Shown here: positions 15,165 through 22,153 of the stretch, piece by piece | Position numbering within the stretch: position 1 is the first letter of the stretch | How the letters are laid out: every line of letters starts with the position of its first letter | Source: a virus | Length of the DNA: 47,293 nt | Strand: one strand, 5' to 3' | IMG/VR virus record: IMGVR_UViG_3300046011_004234 | Location: 1-47,293 of that record | Made by a program: the position numbers and the translations under genes | The notes under the pieces: model-generated | Databases searched by the model: none | What the model was told of the DNA's origin: nothing | Seen by the model: the letters and a program-made list of their open reading frames with translations, nothing else

Positions 15165-15192
15165 ATTTTATTGATTTTATCCCCTCAGTCAA
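15165..15192 (-). promoter_or_regulatory. Candidate promoter of the leftward early operon
   Basis: On the - strand TTGACT (15187-15192) and TAAAAT (15165-15170) are spaced by 16 bases, a good sigma70 match. Transcription would start near 15157 and run into the gene at 15012. The -35 box is part of the repeated 21-bp motif (site A), so that motif could be an operator for this promoter. A weaker second promoter may lie closer (TTGGAG, 16 bases, TATAAC, about 15030-15056). Confidence 0.5.
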
Positions 15193-15207
15193 CCTTAACT
15201 TAACTTA
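15187..15207. promoter_or_regulatory. 21-bp repeated motif, site A
   Basis: The + strand reads AGTCAACCTTAACTTAAC and then TTA. It differs from site C (22851-22871) at two of 21 positions. The core TTAA-C-TTAA is a dyad, as expected for a dimeric regulator. Confidence 0.55.
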
Positions 15208-17445
15208 TTTTAATGCACGAAGTAAGTCAGATTGCACAATATCTTTATCTTTCAATACGTTAATGATTCGCTCGTCAATGCAGCCTTTGCAGATTAAGTG
15301 GATAATCCTTACCGCCATAGTCTGTCCTTGCCGGTACAATCGAGCATTAAACTGCTGGTAATATTCCAAACTCCAGCTCAGTGAAAACCACACAATCATG
15401 CTACCACCGTGTTGGATATTAAGACCGTGACCGGCAGAATTATGTGATATGAATACCTCCCCATTATTATTTCGTACAAGAAATCTATTTCTTGTACCGC
15501 AATCCACTAAATCAAATACTTCCGAGAACGTCGGTTTTTCGGATACTTTGAATTTAAATAATTGGTCACAGCATCCTCTGGAGTCATTCCTAAATTTAAA
15601 CGAGGGGTTATCGCTCCTCTGCTTATGTTCACAACCCTGCAAAATTCTGACAAGTGCATTTGTTTGCCTTTGTAAACTAAAACCCTGTTGTTTATTTTGT
15701 TTGCTTGTTGTTCCATATTTGTTGCCCATCGGCAATTGTCTTTGGAATAACCTTTTGAATTGTCTATCCGATCTAAAGTTAGATTGTCTGAATATGTTTC
15801 TTTCATATCTGAATAAAAATTCTTGAAGTCTAACCATTCTTTCGCAACGCCCTTGCCTTTTCCACCATATAGAATATAGCTTCGATCGTATTCTTTCGTT
15901 GCTCGACTTATCATCCCCTTCCAAATACTCCAAATTCTTGTATTTGTCATTAAATGAAAGTTTTCTTTTACGCATTTTGAACAATGTTTTCTGTTCTCTT
16001 TGTTCGCTCTTAAAACATTTTGTTTTAATATTGTGTGTATTTCCCCGCAATGGCAACATTGAGCTAAGGTAAGCGTCAGTTCCGCTGTAGCTGTAATTCG
16101 CTTTTCTTCTAGTATGGATATTATTTTGTACATTTTTTGCTTCCACCCATTTGTCATCGATAAGTATTTTATGATTCTCGGTCATGGTTATCCCCATCAC
16201 ATCAATCACTTCTTTTACACCAGAAAAATGACACCCGCTATGGCTTACAAATTCAATACCATCAAAAACACGTTCGTCTTTTTTCACATCGACAATCTTA
16301 GTCCATCCTCTATGTTCAGTCAACACTTCAGTCGATGGATGTAAACAAGCCGGATGAGCAAATAGAAGGGGTATTTCGCCATTGTTCCATTCATCAATAG
16401 TGCTTTGATGCTTATCGAGAACTCGTGCATTAGGAAAGCGTTTAAGCAATCGCTCAATATCGCTTTTGAAGTTATAGGCAACAAGGATATTCTCCCCATC
16501 GTTCTGCTCAATAATGTCTGCAAGCGCATCAAGTTTTGCATCATGGACTATTTCATAGTTTTTAAACTCATCGACGTACACAGCACCAGCGCAATACTGC
16601 AATAACTTATTGGCAAGTGTCGCTGCGCTCAATGCTTCAACTTCAGACTCCTCAAACTTCAAATAAAGTTTTTCTTCAAGAAGTTTATAATTGTTCATTA
16701 CTGTAGGTGCTAATTCAATTTCTTCATATAATTCAATGTAGTCTGGCATTTCAAGATAATCACTCGTTTCCATTGATATCGTAAATGGCGCTATCAATGC
16801 TTCAATTTTCTTTTGTGAATCTTTGCGAGGGGTATATTTGTAACCGCTGTAATCCTGTTCAAAGAATCGGCTTTTATACATAGTCATGGTTCGCCCAAGT
16901 GCTTTACCGTTATCTACTAAATAGCATTGCGACCACAAGTCAAGCAAACCATTTGGCGAAGGTGTTCCTGTAAGAAGGGTAATGTAGTGAACATACGGCA
17001 ATGCTTTGCGTAGTGCTTTGACACGTTTGCTTTTATCGCTTTTAAAACTACTGGATTCGTCAATAACCACCATTTGAAATGGGAACTTATCCCTATAGTG
17101 ATTTACTAACCAGACCACGTTTTCTCGATTAATAACATAAACGTCAGCGTCATGGTGGAGGGCAGCTAGGCGCTTTTGCTCTGTACCTGTGCAGATTTTG
17201 AATTTTAAATCTTTGAGATGCTCCCATTCCTTTGCTTCTTGCGCCCAGACGCTATTAGCTACTCTCAGTGGCGCAATAACAAGCGCTTTGGTAATCACAC
17301 AAGCATCAATCAAATCGTTGATTGTAGTGAGCGTAGAGGCTGTTTTCCCCATCCCCATTTTAAGCGCACAAAGTGTTCGCTCTTGTTCAATTTGAAACGC
17401 GGAGGTTCTGACTTGGTAATGACGGAGTTCTGCTCTAGTGCGCAT
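15205..17445 (-). CDS. SNF2/DEAD-like helicase interrupted by an in-frame intein
   Basis: The preferred start is ATG 17445 (GGAAGG upstream, 11-base overlap with the VRR-NUC gene), giving 746 residues; an upstream start at 17517 is unlikely. Helicase motifs: I KMGMGKT (29-35), II IDESSS (128-133), III LLTGTPSPNG (157-166), and after the intein V SAGHGLNIQ (670-678) and VI QFNARLYRQGQ (698-708). The intein lies between Ala366 and Ser670 (Cys367-Asn669); splicing would restore PASAGHGLN. Without it the helicase is about 443 residues, usual for phage SNF2 proteins beside VRR-NUC and polymerase genes. It probably unwinds or remodels DNA in replication. Splicing must occur for motifs V and VI to join the rest. 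Confidence 0.9.
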   Translation of the reverse strand: MRTRAELRHYQVRTSAFQIEQERTLCALKMGMGKTASTLTTINDLIDACVITKALVIAPLRVANSVWAQEAKEWEHLKDLKFKICTGTEQKRLAALHHDADVYVINRENVVWLVNHYRDKFPFQMVVIDESSSFKSDKSKRVKALRKALPYVHYITLLTGTPSPNGLLDLWSQCYLVDNGKALGRTMTMYKSRFFEQDYSGYKYTPRKDSQKKIEALIAPFTISMETSDYLEMPDYIELYEEIELAPTVMNNYKLLEEKLYLKFEESEVEALSAATLANKLLQYCAGAVYVDEFKNYEIVHDAKLDALADIIEQNDGENILVAYNFKSDIERLLKRFPNARVLDKHQSTIDEWNNGEIPLLFAHPACLHPSTEVLTEHRGWTKIVDVKKDERVFDGIEFVSHSGCHFSGVKEVIDVMGITMTENHKILIDDKWVEAKNVQNNIHTRRKANYSYSGTDAYLSSMLPLRGNTHNIKTKCFKSEQREQKTLFKMRKRKLSFNDKYKNLEYLEGDDKSSNERIRSKLYSIWWKRQGRCERMVRLQEFLFRYERNIFRQSNFRSDRQFKRLFQRQLPMGNKYGTTSKQNKQQGFSLQRQTNALVRILQGCEHKQRSDNPSFKFRNDSRGCCDQLFKFKVSEKPTFSEVFDLVDCGTRNRFLVRNNNGEVFISHNSAGHGLNIQHGGSMIVWFSLSWSLEYYQQFNARLYRQGQTMAVRIIHLICKGCIDERIINVLKDKDIVQSDLLRALK
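15439..16347 (-). other. Intein within the helicase gene (303 residues)
   Basis: The N-terminal splice block is CLHPSTEVLTEHRGWTKIVD with the nucleophile Cys1. Block B is MGITMTENHKIL with the TxxH pattern. The C-terminal blocks are EVFDLVDCGTRNRFLV and the terminal GEVFISHN, followed by Ser as first extein residue. These meet the requirements for splicing. The penultimate His and final Asn are present. The roughly 190 residues between blocks B and F show no endonuclease motif in this frame; they are Lys/Arg/Gln/Phe-rich and are the out-of-frame reading of a nested endonuclease gene (15507-16133). Confidence 0.88.
15507..16133 (-). CDS. Homing-endonuclease-like gene nested out of frame in the intein
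   Basis: This frame differs from the helicase/intein frame. I prefer ATG 16133 (GGAAG at good spacing; 208 aa) over ATG 16157 (216 aa, no ribosome site); a TGA lies eight codons further up. The protein has a zinc-ribbon-like pair CCHC and CSKC (near residues 26-29 and 51-54), then RIWSIWKGMISRATKEYDRS, YGGKGKGVAKEWLDF, and the signature LTLDRIDNSKGYSKDNCRWA of a widespread phage and bacterial homing-endonuclease-type family. A C-terminal helix-turn-helix (KQMHLSEFCRVVNISRGAIT) follows. It would cut intein-free alleles and promote intein spread. Its ends overlap the splice-domain coding at both sides. Separate translation is inferred. Confidence 0.82.
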   Translation of the reverse strand: MYKIISILEEKRITATAELTLTLAQCCHCGEIHTILKQNVLRANKENRKHCSKCVKENFHLMTNTRIWSIWKGMISRATKEYDRSYILYGGKGKGVAKEWLDFKNFYSDMKETYSDNLTLDRIDNSKGYSKDNCRWATNMEQQANKINNRVLVYKGKQMHLSEFCRVVNISRGAITPRLNLGMTPEDAVTNYLNSKYPKNRRSRKYLI

Positions 17446-17734
17446 AATCGCCTTCCACTGGTAATCGATAAAGCAATAAAGTATCAACGCTTTCTTTTGA
17501 GTCAATGACATAGACATGGACGCCTAATTCACGTCGCCTTTGATGATCTCGTTCTTGCGCTTCAGTAGGTTTCTTTTTAGGCGCTTTGCATTCAACAAAG
17601 AACATCGGCTGAAATGGTAAAGTAATTAAACGGTCTGGAACGGATCGACGATTAGGTGATGTGAATTTTTCACACGTTCCACCAACCTTTTTGACTTGAT
17701 CGCACAAGTATTTTTCAATTTCTTTTTCAAGCAT
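17435..17734 (-). CDS. VRR-NUC domain nuclease
   Basis: The 99 residues form a small PD-(D/E)xK nuclease of the VRR-NUC family. The catalytic pattern is seen as RRSVPDRL (Asp34 in the first motif), then FFVECKAPKK (Glu48, Lys50) and the helix TEAQERDHQRRRELG. Stand-alone VRR-NUC proteins accompany SNF2 helicases in many phages and are thought to cut DNA structures or act in replication and repair. It overlaps the polymerase gene by eight bases and the helicase gene by 11, so all three are likely co-translated. Confidence 0.88.
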   Translation of the reverse strand: MLEKEIEKYLCDQVKKVGGTCEKFTSPNRRSVPDRLITLPFQPMFFVECKAPKKKPTEAQERDHQRRRELGVHVYVIDSKESVDTLLLYRLPVEGDYAH

Positions 17735-19625
17735 TGTAACCGACTCCTTTTAACACTTCGTTTGCTTTAGTGTAGTAATAATAAAAATCAATATCCTCTG
17801 GAAAAGCATTTGGCAAATTCATCAATGGACGGCAAGCTTGTGACATAGGGACTTTGTTTCCATTCTTTGCATAAACAAGTGAGGTATCAGCAAGACCTAA
17901 ATCGCAACTGTGATAGAAACGAACGGCTTTACCAAGATACTCACCTCTAAATAATGCGCCACCTGTCACTCTACGAACTGTCACAAACTTTCTAACGTCA
18001 TCACAATCGGTAATTGTCTTTTCAATTGGCGTTCCGTTAGCGATAAATTCAGCGACTGCTTCATAGATGATTAAGCCATCGGGATTTTTGCTCAGTGACG
18101 CTTCACCAAAACACCCTTTACATTTAGTTTTACCGTCGAGCTTCACAGCAATATAGTTATTTACGTCACGCGATGCAATTTCGCGGTATTTAGTTTCTTC
18201 CAATGTGTAGCTGGTTTGAATCTCCCAATTGAATAGAATTTCTTGAAGCATGGGCATTTGACTTTCGTGGTAATACGTCACAATCCCATCGGTGTTTGCA
18301 CTGACTACGCGAATACCATTTAGTTCAAGTTCTTCAATTAACATGAGTAGGGATAACTGACCAGTGATAGTGGTTTGCAAAAGTAACTGTGGTGAGTATA
18401 AGCTACTGTATTTGCTGCCAAATTTTCCAAAACTCCCGTTTAATTGAATTTTTTTACCATCTGCTTCAACGGTAAATTTCTTTTTTTCAGCTTTCAGTAT
18501 TTCTATTTCTTTCTTCAATGAATCTATGCCATTTTTAAATTCCTTTTCCAAATAGCCAATTCGATGTTCTATCTCTTGAGCTTTCTTTTTGGCAAGTAAT
18601 CTTTCGCGCACAATGTTTCGATATAAATTTAAAAATGGTTGACCCATAGATTCTGGGAATAATTTTTGTTGTAAAATGATGCTCGGATAGTAGCTCCCAA
18701 CATCAAAATCCGACAAGTAATAAGCATCAGCAGGTTTAATGTGCTGCGCAGTTTCGCGTGAATGAAGTCCGCCAATACCCATTTGATATGATGCACCACC
18801 AATTTTGATAGGTTGAGTTAGCCATTTAGGTAATTCAACACTGCCATTATCTTTTAGCGTAAAAGTTTCATAAATTAATTGGTCAAAAATATCGCAAAGT
18901 TCTTGTGTTTTAAATTGGATAATTTCAGGATTGCGATAACTAAATGTGTAATTATTATCTAATTTTGTTGGGCGGTAATTTTCCCCCGTCAATGCCGACA
19001 GTTCTGATTTAATAATCGCTTCAGCAATCTGCGCATCGGACTTTGAATTAAGGTTGATGCCGTATTGCTGTGTCATCTCTTTGCGCAAGTCTATCTGCCC
19101 TTTGAGCTTGTCAAACAGTTCACCGGTCACTTGCGTATCGTTTCTGCAATACTTGCGCATCAAACTACGCTCAGTATCTTTTATTAACTCGTTAGGATCA
19201 ATTGGTAAGTCTTGCATTTTCTGGGTGTGAATACGCCCACCGTAAATTTTAAGCGATGCCTGTCCAATGGGGATTTCGATAATGTCGATATGTTTATCGT
19301 AAGTAGGGACTTGGAGGTTATGCTCTTTGAGTATCTGCCAAGTAACGCGCTGATCTGTGATTATTTTTGTGGAAAGTTTGTGTAACTTTGAGCAATCCCA
19401 TGCGTCCAATGCGCCATGTATAACAGGTATATCGTAGTTTAACCCATTGAATGAAACGGTTTCATGATTAAGAAATAGACGCTGTATCTTTTTGGCTTGC
19501 TGCTCATTTAACTTTGCATCTTCGCCAAACAATTCTATTTCAAGCGATGCACCTGTTTTATGATTAACGGCTAAAAATAGCCAATAGTTTTTATAACACT
19601 CAGTGTCAATAATGTAAGTATTCAT
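17727..19625 (-). CDS. Family B DNA polymerase with 3'-5' exonuclease
   Basis: The 632 residues have the exonuclease motifs DTE (Asp7, Glu9), NGLNYD (60-65) and YCRND (159-163), then polymerase motif A DVGSYYPS (308-315), motif B KIQLNGSFG (392-400) and motif C NTDG (444-447). In motif C the usual first Asp is Asn444, leaving Asp446 with Asp308 as metal ligands, as in related phage enzymes. Between motifs A and B (about 350-385) is a charged coiled-coil segment (HRIGYLEKEFKNGIDSLKKE). I do not expect it in most relatives, so it may be an inserted clamp or partner-binding element. It replicates the phage genome. The gene follows a terminator with only about 25 bases between. Confidence 0.88.
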   Translation of the reverse strand: MNTYIIDTECYKNYWLFLAVNHKTGASLEIELFGEDAKLNEQQAKKIQRLFLNHETVSFNGLNYDIPVIHGALDAWDCSKLHKLSTKIITDQRVTWQILKEHNLQVPTYDKHIDIIEIPIGQASLKIYGGRIHTQKMQDLPIDPNELIKDTERSLMRKYCRNDTQVTGELFDKLKGQIDLRKEMTQQYGINLNSKSDAQIAEAIIKSELSALTGENYRPTKLDNNYTFSYRNPEIIQFKTQELCDIFDQLIYETFTLKDNGSVELPKWLTQPIKIGGASYQMGIGGLHSRETAQHIKPADAYYLSDFDVGSYYPSIILQQKLFPESMGQPFLNLYRNIVRERLLAKKKAQEIEHRIGYLEKEFKNGIDSLKKEIEILKAEKKKFTVEADGKKIQLNGSFGKFGSKYSSLYSPQLLLQTTITGQLSLLMLIEELELNGIRVVSANTDGIVTYYHESQMPMLQEILFNWEIQTSYTLEETKYREIASRDVNNYIAVKLDGKTKCKGCFGEASLSKNPDGLIIYEAVAEFIANGTPIEKTITDCDDVRKFVTVRRVTGGALFRGEYLGKAVRFYHSCDLGLADTSLVYAKNGNKVPMSQACRPLMNLPNAFPEDIDFYYYYTKANEVLKGVGYNA

Positions 19626-19647
19626 AGGGGTGTCCTATTTGTGAATA

Positions 19648-19684
19648 TAAAAAAACCGACAATCTGGAGTAACAAATTGTCGGT
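19648..19684 (-). terminator. Leftward rho-independent terminator before the polymerase gene
   Basis: ACCGACAAT (19655-19663) and ATTGTCGGT (19676-19684) form a perfect 9-bp stem. On the - strand it is followed by seven T. It would end the long RNA region upstream and limit read-through into the polymerase gene, which starts at 19625. This could work as an attenuator. Confidence 0.85.
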
Positions 19685-20330
19685 GAGGTCTTTAGGTGGA
19701 GCTTGAGGTTTTAGTAAATACACTTACTTATTAAAAACCCAATTGGGCGACACGCATATTGGCGTATGCGTGTCTAGGATTTAATGCAACACACTATACA
19801 CTCGAAATATAATGTGCTTAAAACATTCAACAAAAGCCAATAGCTAAATAATCAGTTTAACTATCACTAAAAGCACTGTTTACTGCCCCACTACAATCAG
19901 TTCTAATCTCCCCTATGTAGTTAGTGAATTACCGTCACCGATAATCTCAACCCGAATCGAGCGCGTAGCTAGTGCGCTTTACCGATATTAAAGGCTGCAA
20001 GGTTGCGAATTGCGGTACGCTACAAGCAATGCTTTTAGTGATAGTTGCCGGTGCTGATATCCGGCTTAGTGTTATTCGGTGGTGTACTTTCAACCACTCC
20101 CAAGTTTCCTATTTGCACCGACGTGCCATTACCGCTGCGTATCAGCCTACGCATTAACTATCAAGTCATAACAGGTGAGGACTTACACCATAGAGCGTTA
20201 ACATCATCACGTTAATGATCGCGACCACCTTAGAGCCAGTCTGTTATGACTTCATAGTGCCGTCTTTCCGGCTGTCAATTAACTTTTACGATGTTAATCC
20301 AATCGTCTTTTCACCACACTGAGGACACAG
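19649..20330 (-). ncRNA. Candidate large structured non-coding RNA (about 650 bases)
   Basis: No convincing gene occupies the roughly 700 bases between the DUF2815 and polymerase genes, yet the segment is full of perfect inverted repeats. These include a 15-bp long-range helix (19861-19875 with 20030-20044), a 10-bp helix (20165-20174 with 20241-20250), a 10-bp hairpin with six-base loop (19749-19774), and shorter hairpins at about 20135-20152, 20052-20073, 19966-19980 and 20259-20272. It ends at the leftward terminator 19648-19684. Phages are known to carry large RNAs of this size (for example GOLLD and ROOL), but I cannot match this one to a known class by eye. Strand is inferred from the terminator and the flanking operon. 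Confidence 0.6.
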
Positions 20331-20335
20331 AGTAT

Positions 20336-20860
20336 TTAAAAATCATCTTCTTCTGATTCGTCATCAAATAAATCAGCGCTTGCAACTTTAGCATCAGAGA
20401 AGGTTTCGCCATCTCTCTTGAATTGAACACCAAGGAGATTACATAGAATTTGTTTACCGCCTTTTTTATGATCTGAATACCAGAAGTCAAAAATAGCATT
20501 GACGTAACATCCAGCATAAACTTTGTCATCTTCTTCGGTAATGGGCGAACGGTCTTTATCGAATACTGGAATGCGTTTGTTCGATGAGCCTTTAAGCGCC
20601 ATCATACCTTCATAGCCATCAACGTCTTTGGTATCGCCATCTTGAAAACAAGTTAGTTTAAGACCTTTAGGCGCACCGTCTTTAAATGTTTGCGCAATGA
20701 ATTTATCAATTGCCGCTTGAGTAATTTTATGATTCTTGCTGTCTTTTTCCATTAGGACGGTAGCTTCGAATTTTGTTTCCTCTCCTTCAAATACTGCTTT
20801 TCTGAAAAGAGATGGGAATGATAAACGAACGTCGCCTAATTTAATTAATGTTTCTGACAT
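20336..20860 (-). CDS. DUF2815 family single-strand DNA-binding protein
   Basis: The 174 residues start with MSETLIKLGDVRLSFPSLF, the usual opening of this family, and contain KRIPVFDKDRSPIT and VNAIFDFWYSD. The C-terminus is highly acidic and ends in Phe (DLFDDESEEDDF), the feature by which phage single-strand binding proteins contact polymerase and helicase. It probably coats single-stranded DNA in replication or recombination. It lies with polymerase, VRR-NUC, helicase and DUF2800 genes as usual for this module. Confidence 0.85.
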   Translation of the reverse strand: MSETLIKLGDVRLSFPSLFRKAVFEGEETKFEATVLMEKDSKNHKITQAAIDKFIAQTFKDGAPKGLKLTCFQDGDTKDVDGYEGMMALKGSSNKRIPVFDKDRSPITEEDDKVYAGCYVNAIFDFWYSDHKKGGKQILCNLLGVQFKRDGETFSDAKVASADLFDDESEEDDF

Positions 20861-20902
20861 TTTAGCCTTCTTGCTTATAGCGTTATGGTTTTGGGATTAG
20901 GT

Positions 20903-20949
20903 GAGGATGGGTTATTGATAAATCGCCAATTAAGTGATTTCCCATCCTC
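20903..20949. repeat. Inverted repeat upstream of the DUF2815 gene
   Basis: GAGGATGGG (20903-20911) and CCCATCCTC (20941-20949) are perfect 9-base inverted repeats around a 29-base loop, in the leader of the DUF2815 gene. A short T run follows on the + strand only. It could be a leader structure or operator; no gene fits in the 147-base gap. Confidence 0.5.
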
Positions 20950-20975
20950 GTTTTAACTTAACCGGAGAGATAAGT

Positions 20976-20996
20976 TGAGTTAAGTTTAGATTGATT
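20976..20996. promoter_or_regulatory. 21-bp repeated motif, site B
   Basis: On the - strand this reads AATCAATCTAAACTTAAC and then TCA, matching site C (22851-22871) at 19 of 21 positions. An inverted partial copy, AACTTAAC (20955-20962), faces it, so the site is a larger dyad with GTTAAGTT (20979-20986). It lies upstream of the DUF2815 gene in a short intergenic region. Confidence 0.55.
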
Positions 20997-21007
20997 TATT
21001 ACTTGTG

Positions 21008-22153
21008 TCAATCGTCAAATTCAGAAAAATCATTTGCAGAAACTGACAACGATTTTCTTGGATCACTTTCTGGCACAACGGTTGGTTTGCCCGATTTTTT
21101 AACTATCAGATTTTCAAAGTCTTTTATGGTTTTCTTGCCTACTAACTTTTCGAATTTAGCCACAGAAATAAAATTCATTTCGTAAAGTTCCTCGTCTGTA
21201 TGGTCAATTCGTAACGCACTTTCTGCCTCATCAATATTTGCCCAATCGCGTGAACTGCGACCTTCGACAAGTTTGTAGCCGGTAAACCCATCGCCACATT
21301 CTAAGCGCTCTCTGACGTGTTCTTCAATGGCACTCAGCCATGATTTAATCAGTGTTGCGCTACTCAGTGCAAGGTTAAGCTCTGCGTCGGATAACCGGTT
21401 TACACTGGGTAGCTCGTCGAAAAAACCAAACTCGTTTTGAATGGCATTTTCTGTGTAGCGCATAAGCTCTGGGCATCGTGCTTTGTGCTTACACCATTGA
21501 CATTGCTTCTCACCAGCAGTCAGTGGGGCGTTTTCCTGCATAGCCAATTCTGCTCGCTCTTTTACCCACTCACCAAATGCTAGTAACTCATCGATACTTA
21601 TTGTCAATTCATCAATATGGTCTAGTCGCGGTTGGTAGATAATCATTGTGATGGTCTTGATATCTTCGAGCATACCAAACTCGCTATAGACTCCTAGCGC
21701 GTAGATTTTGGTTTGCGTAGTATCAGCATAAACTTTCACGCCTTTACCGTACTTCAAGTCGATAATCGTTACGTTATCGTCATTTAGAATGATGCAATCG
21801 GCTGTACCAAACCCGTCCTGCGCGTACTCGCTGTAGTCGAGTTTTTGCTCATAGATTTTATGACCTTTGTGTTCTGCAATGAAATCCATGTAATCATTTA
21901 CATGGTGGCACATGGCTTTATCTACTGTTATCCAGTTTGTTTCGGGTAATTGCTTACCTTCAAAATCAAACGGATTGAGATCACCTTTCAAGCATATCTC
22001 TGCAAGCTCATGCGCTGCCGTGCCTTCGTCTGCAAATGCGCTACGGGATTCCTTATAAGGCTTTTGCGCTGCGACGCTACCGGAGCAATATAGCCAAGTG
22101 GCACTTCCACTTGCGCTCAGTAAAGAGTGTTTAGGTGCTTCTTCATTAGACAT
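21008..22153 (-). CDS. DUF2800 family, Cas4/PD-(D/E)xK-type nuclease
   Basis: The start at 22153 (GGAGAGCTTCA upstream) gives 381 residues; a longer frame is unlikely. The nuclease core shows EGTAAHE (Glu43-Glu49), GFGTADCI (Asp119) and IIDLKYGKG (Asp132, Lys134), the pattern of RecB/Cas4-like exonucleases. Cys23 and the cluster Cys218-x2-Cys221-x5-Cys227 could hold an iron-sulfur cluster as in Cas4 and AddB proteins. It probably trims DNA ends in replication-linked recombination with the DUF2815 protein. It overlaps the upstream gene by eight bases. Confidence 0.85.
   Translation of the reverse strand: MSNEEAPKHSLLSASGSATWLYCSGSVAAQKPYKESRSAFADEGTAAHELAEICLKGDLNPFDFEGKQLPETNWITVDKAMCHHVNDYMDFIAEHKGHKIYEQKLDYSEYAQDGFGTADCIILNDDNVTIIDLKYGKGVKVYADTTQTKIYALGVYSEFGMLEDIKTITMIIYQPRLDHIDELTISIDELLAFGEWVKERAELAMQENAPLTAGEKQCQWCKHKARCPELMRYTENAIQNEFGFFDELPSVNRLSDAELNLALSSATLIKSWLSAIEEHVRERLECGDGFTGYKLVEGRSSRDWANIDEAESALRIDHTDEELYEMNFISVAKFEKLVGKKTIKDFENLIVKKSGKPTVVPESDPRKSLSVSANDFSEFDD

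Noticed and set aside
15507-16157. Explaining the nested endonuclease by two sequencing frameshifts
   Set aside because: Its N- and C-terminal codons overlap intein splice-block codons that are needed in the other frame, and it has its own start and stop. It cannot be fully excluded without reads.
19972-20157. Short + strand frame of 61 codons in the non-coding region
   Set aside because: No ribosome site, odd composition, and it crosses several perfect RNA helices.
19649-20330. Group I or group II intron
   Set aside because: The flanking genes have complete ends on either side, so no interrupted reading frame would be joined, and I see no recognisable catalytic-core signature.
19649-20330. 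tRNA genes within the structured region
   Set aside because: No cloverleaf with a proper T-arm and acceptor stem could be found by eye in this region or elsewhere in the window.
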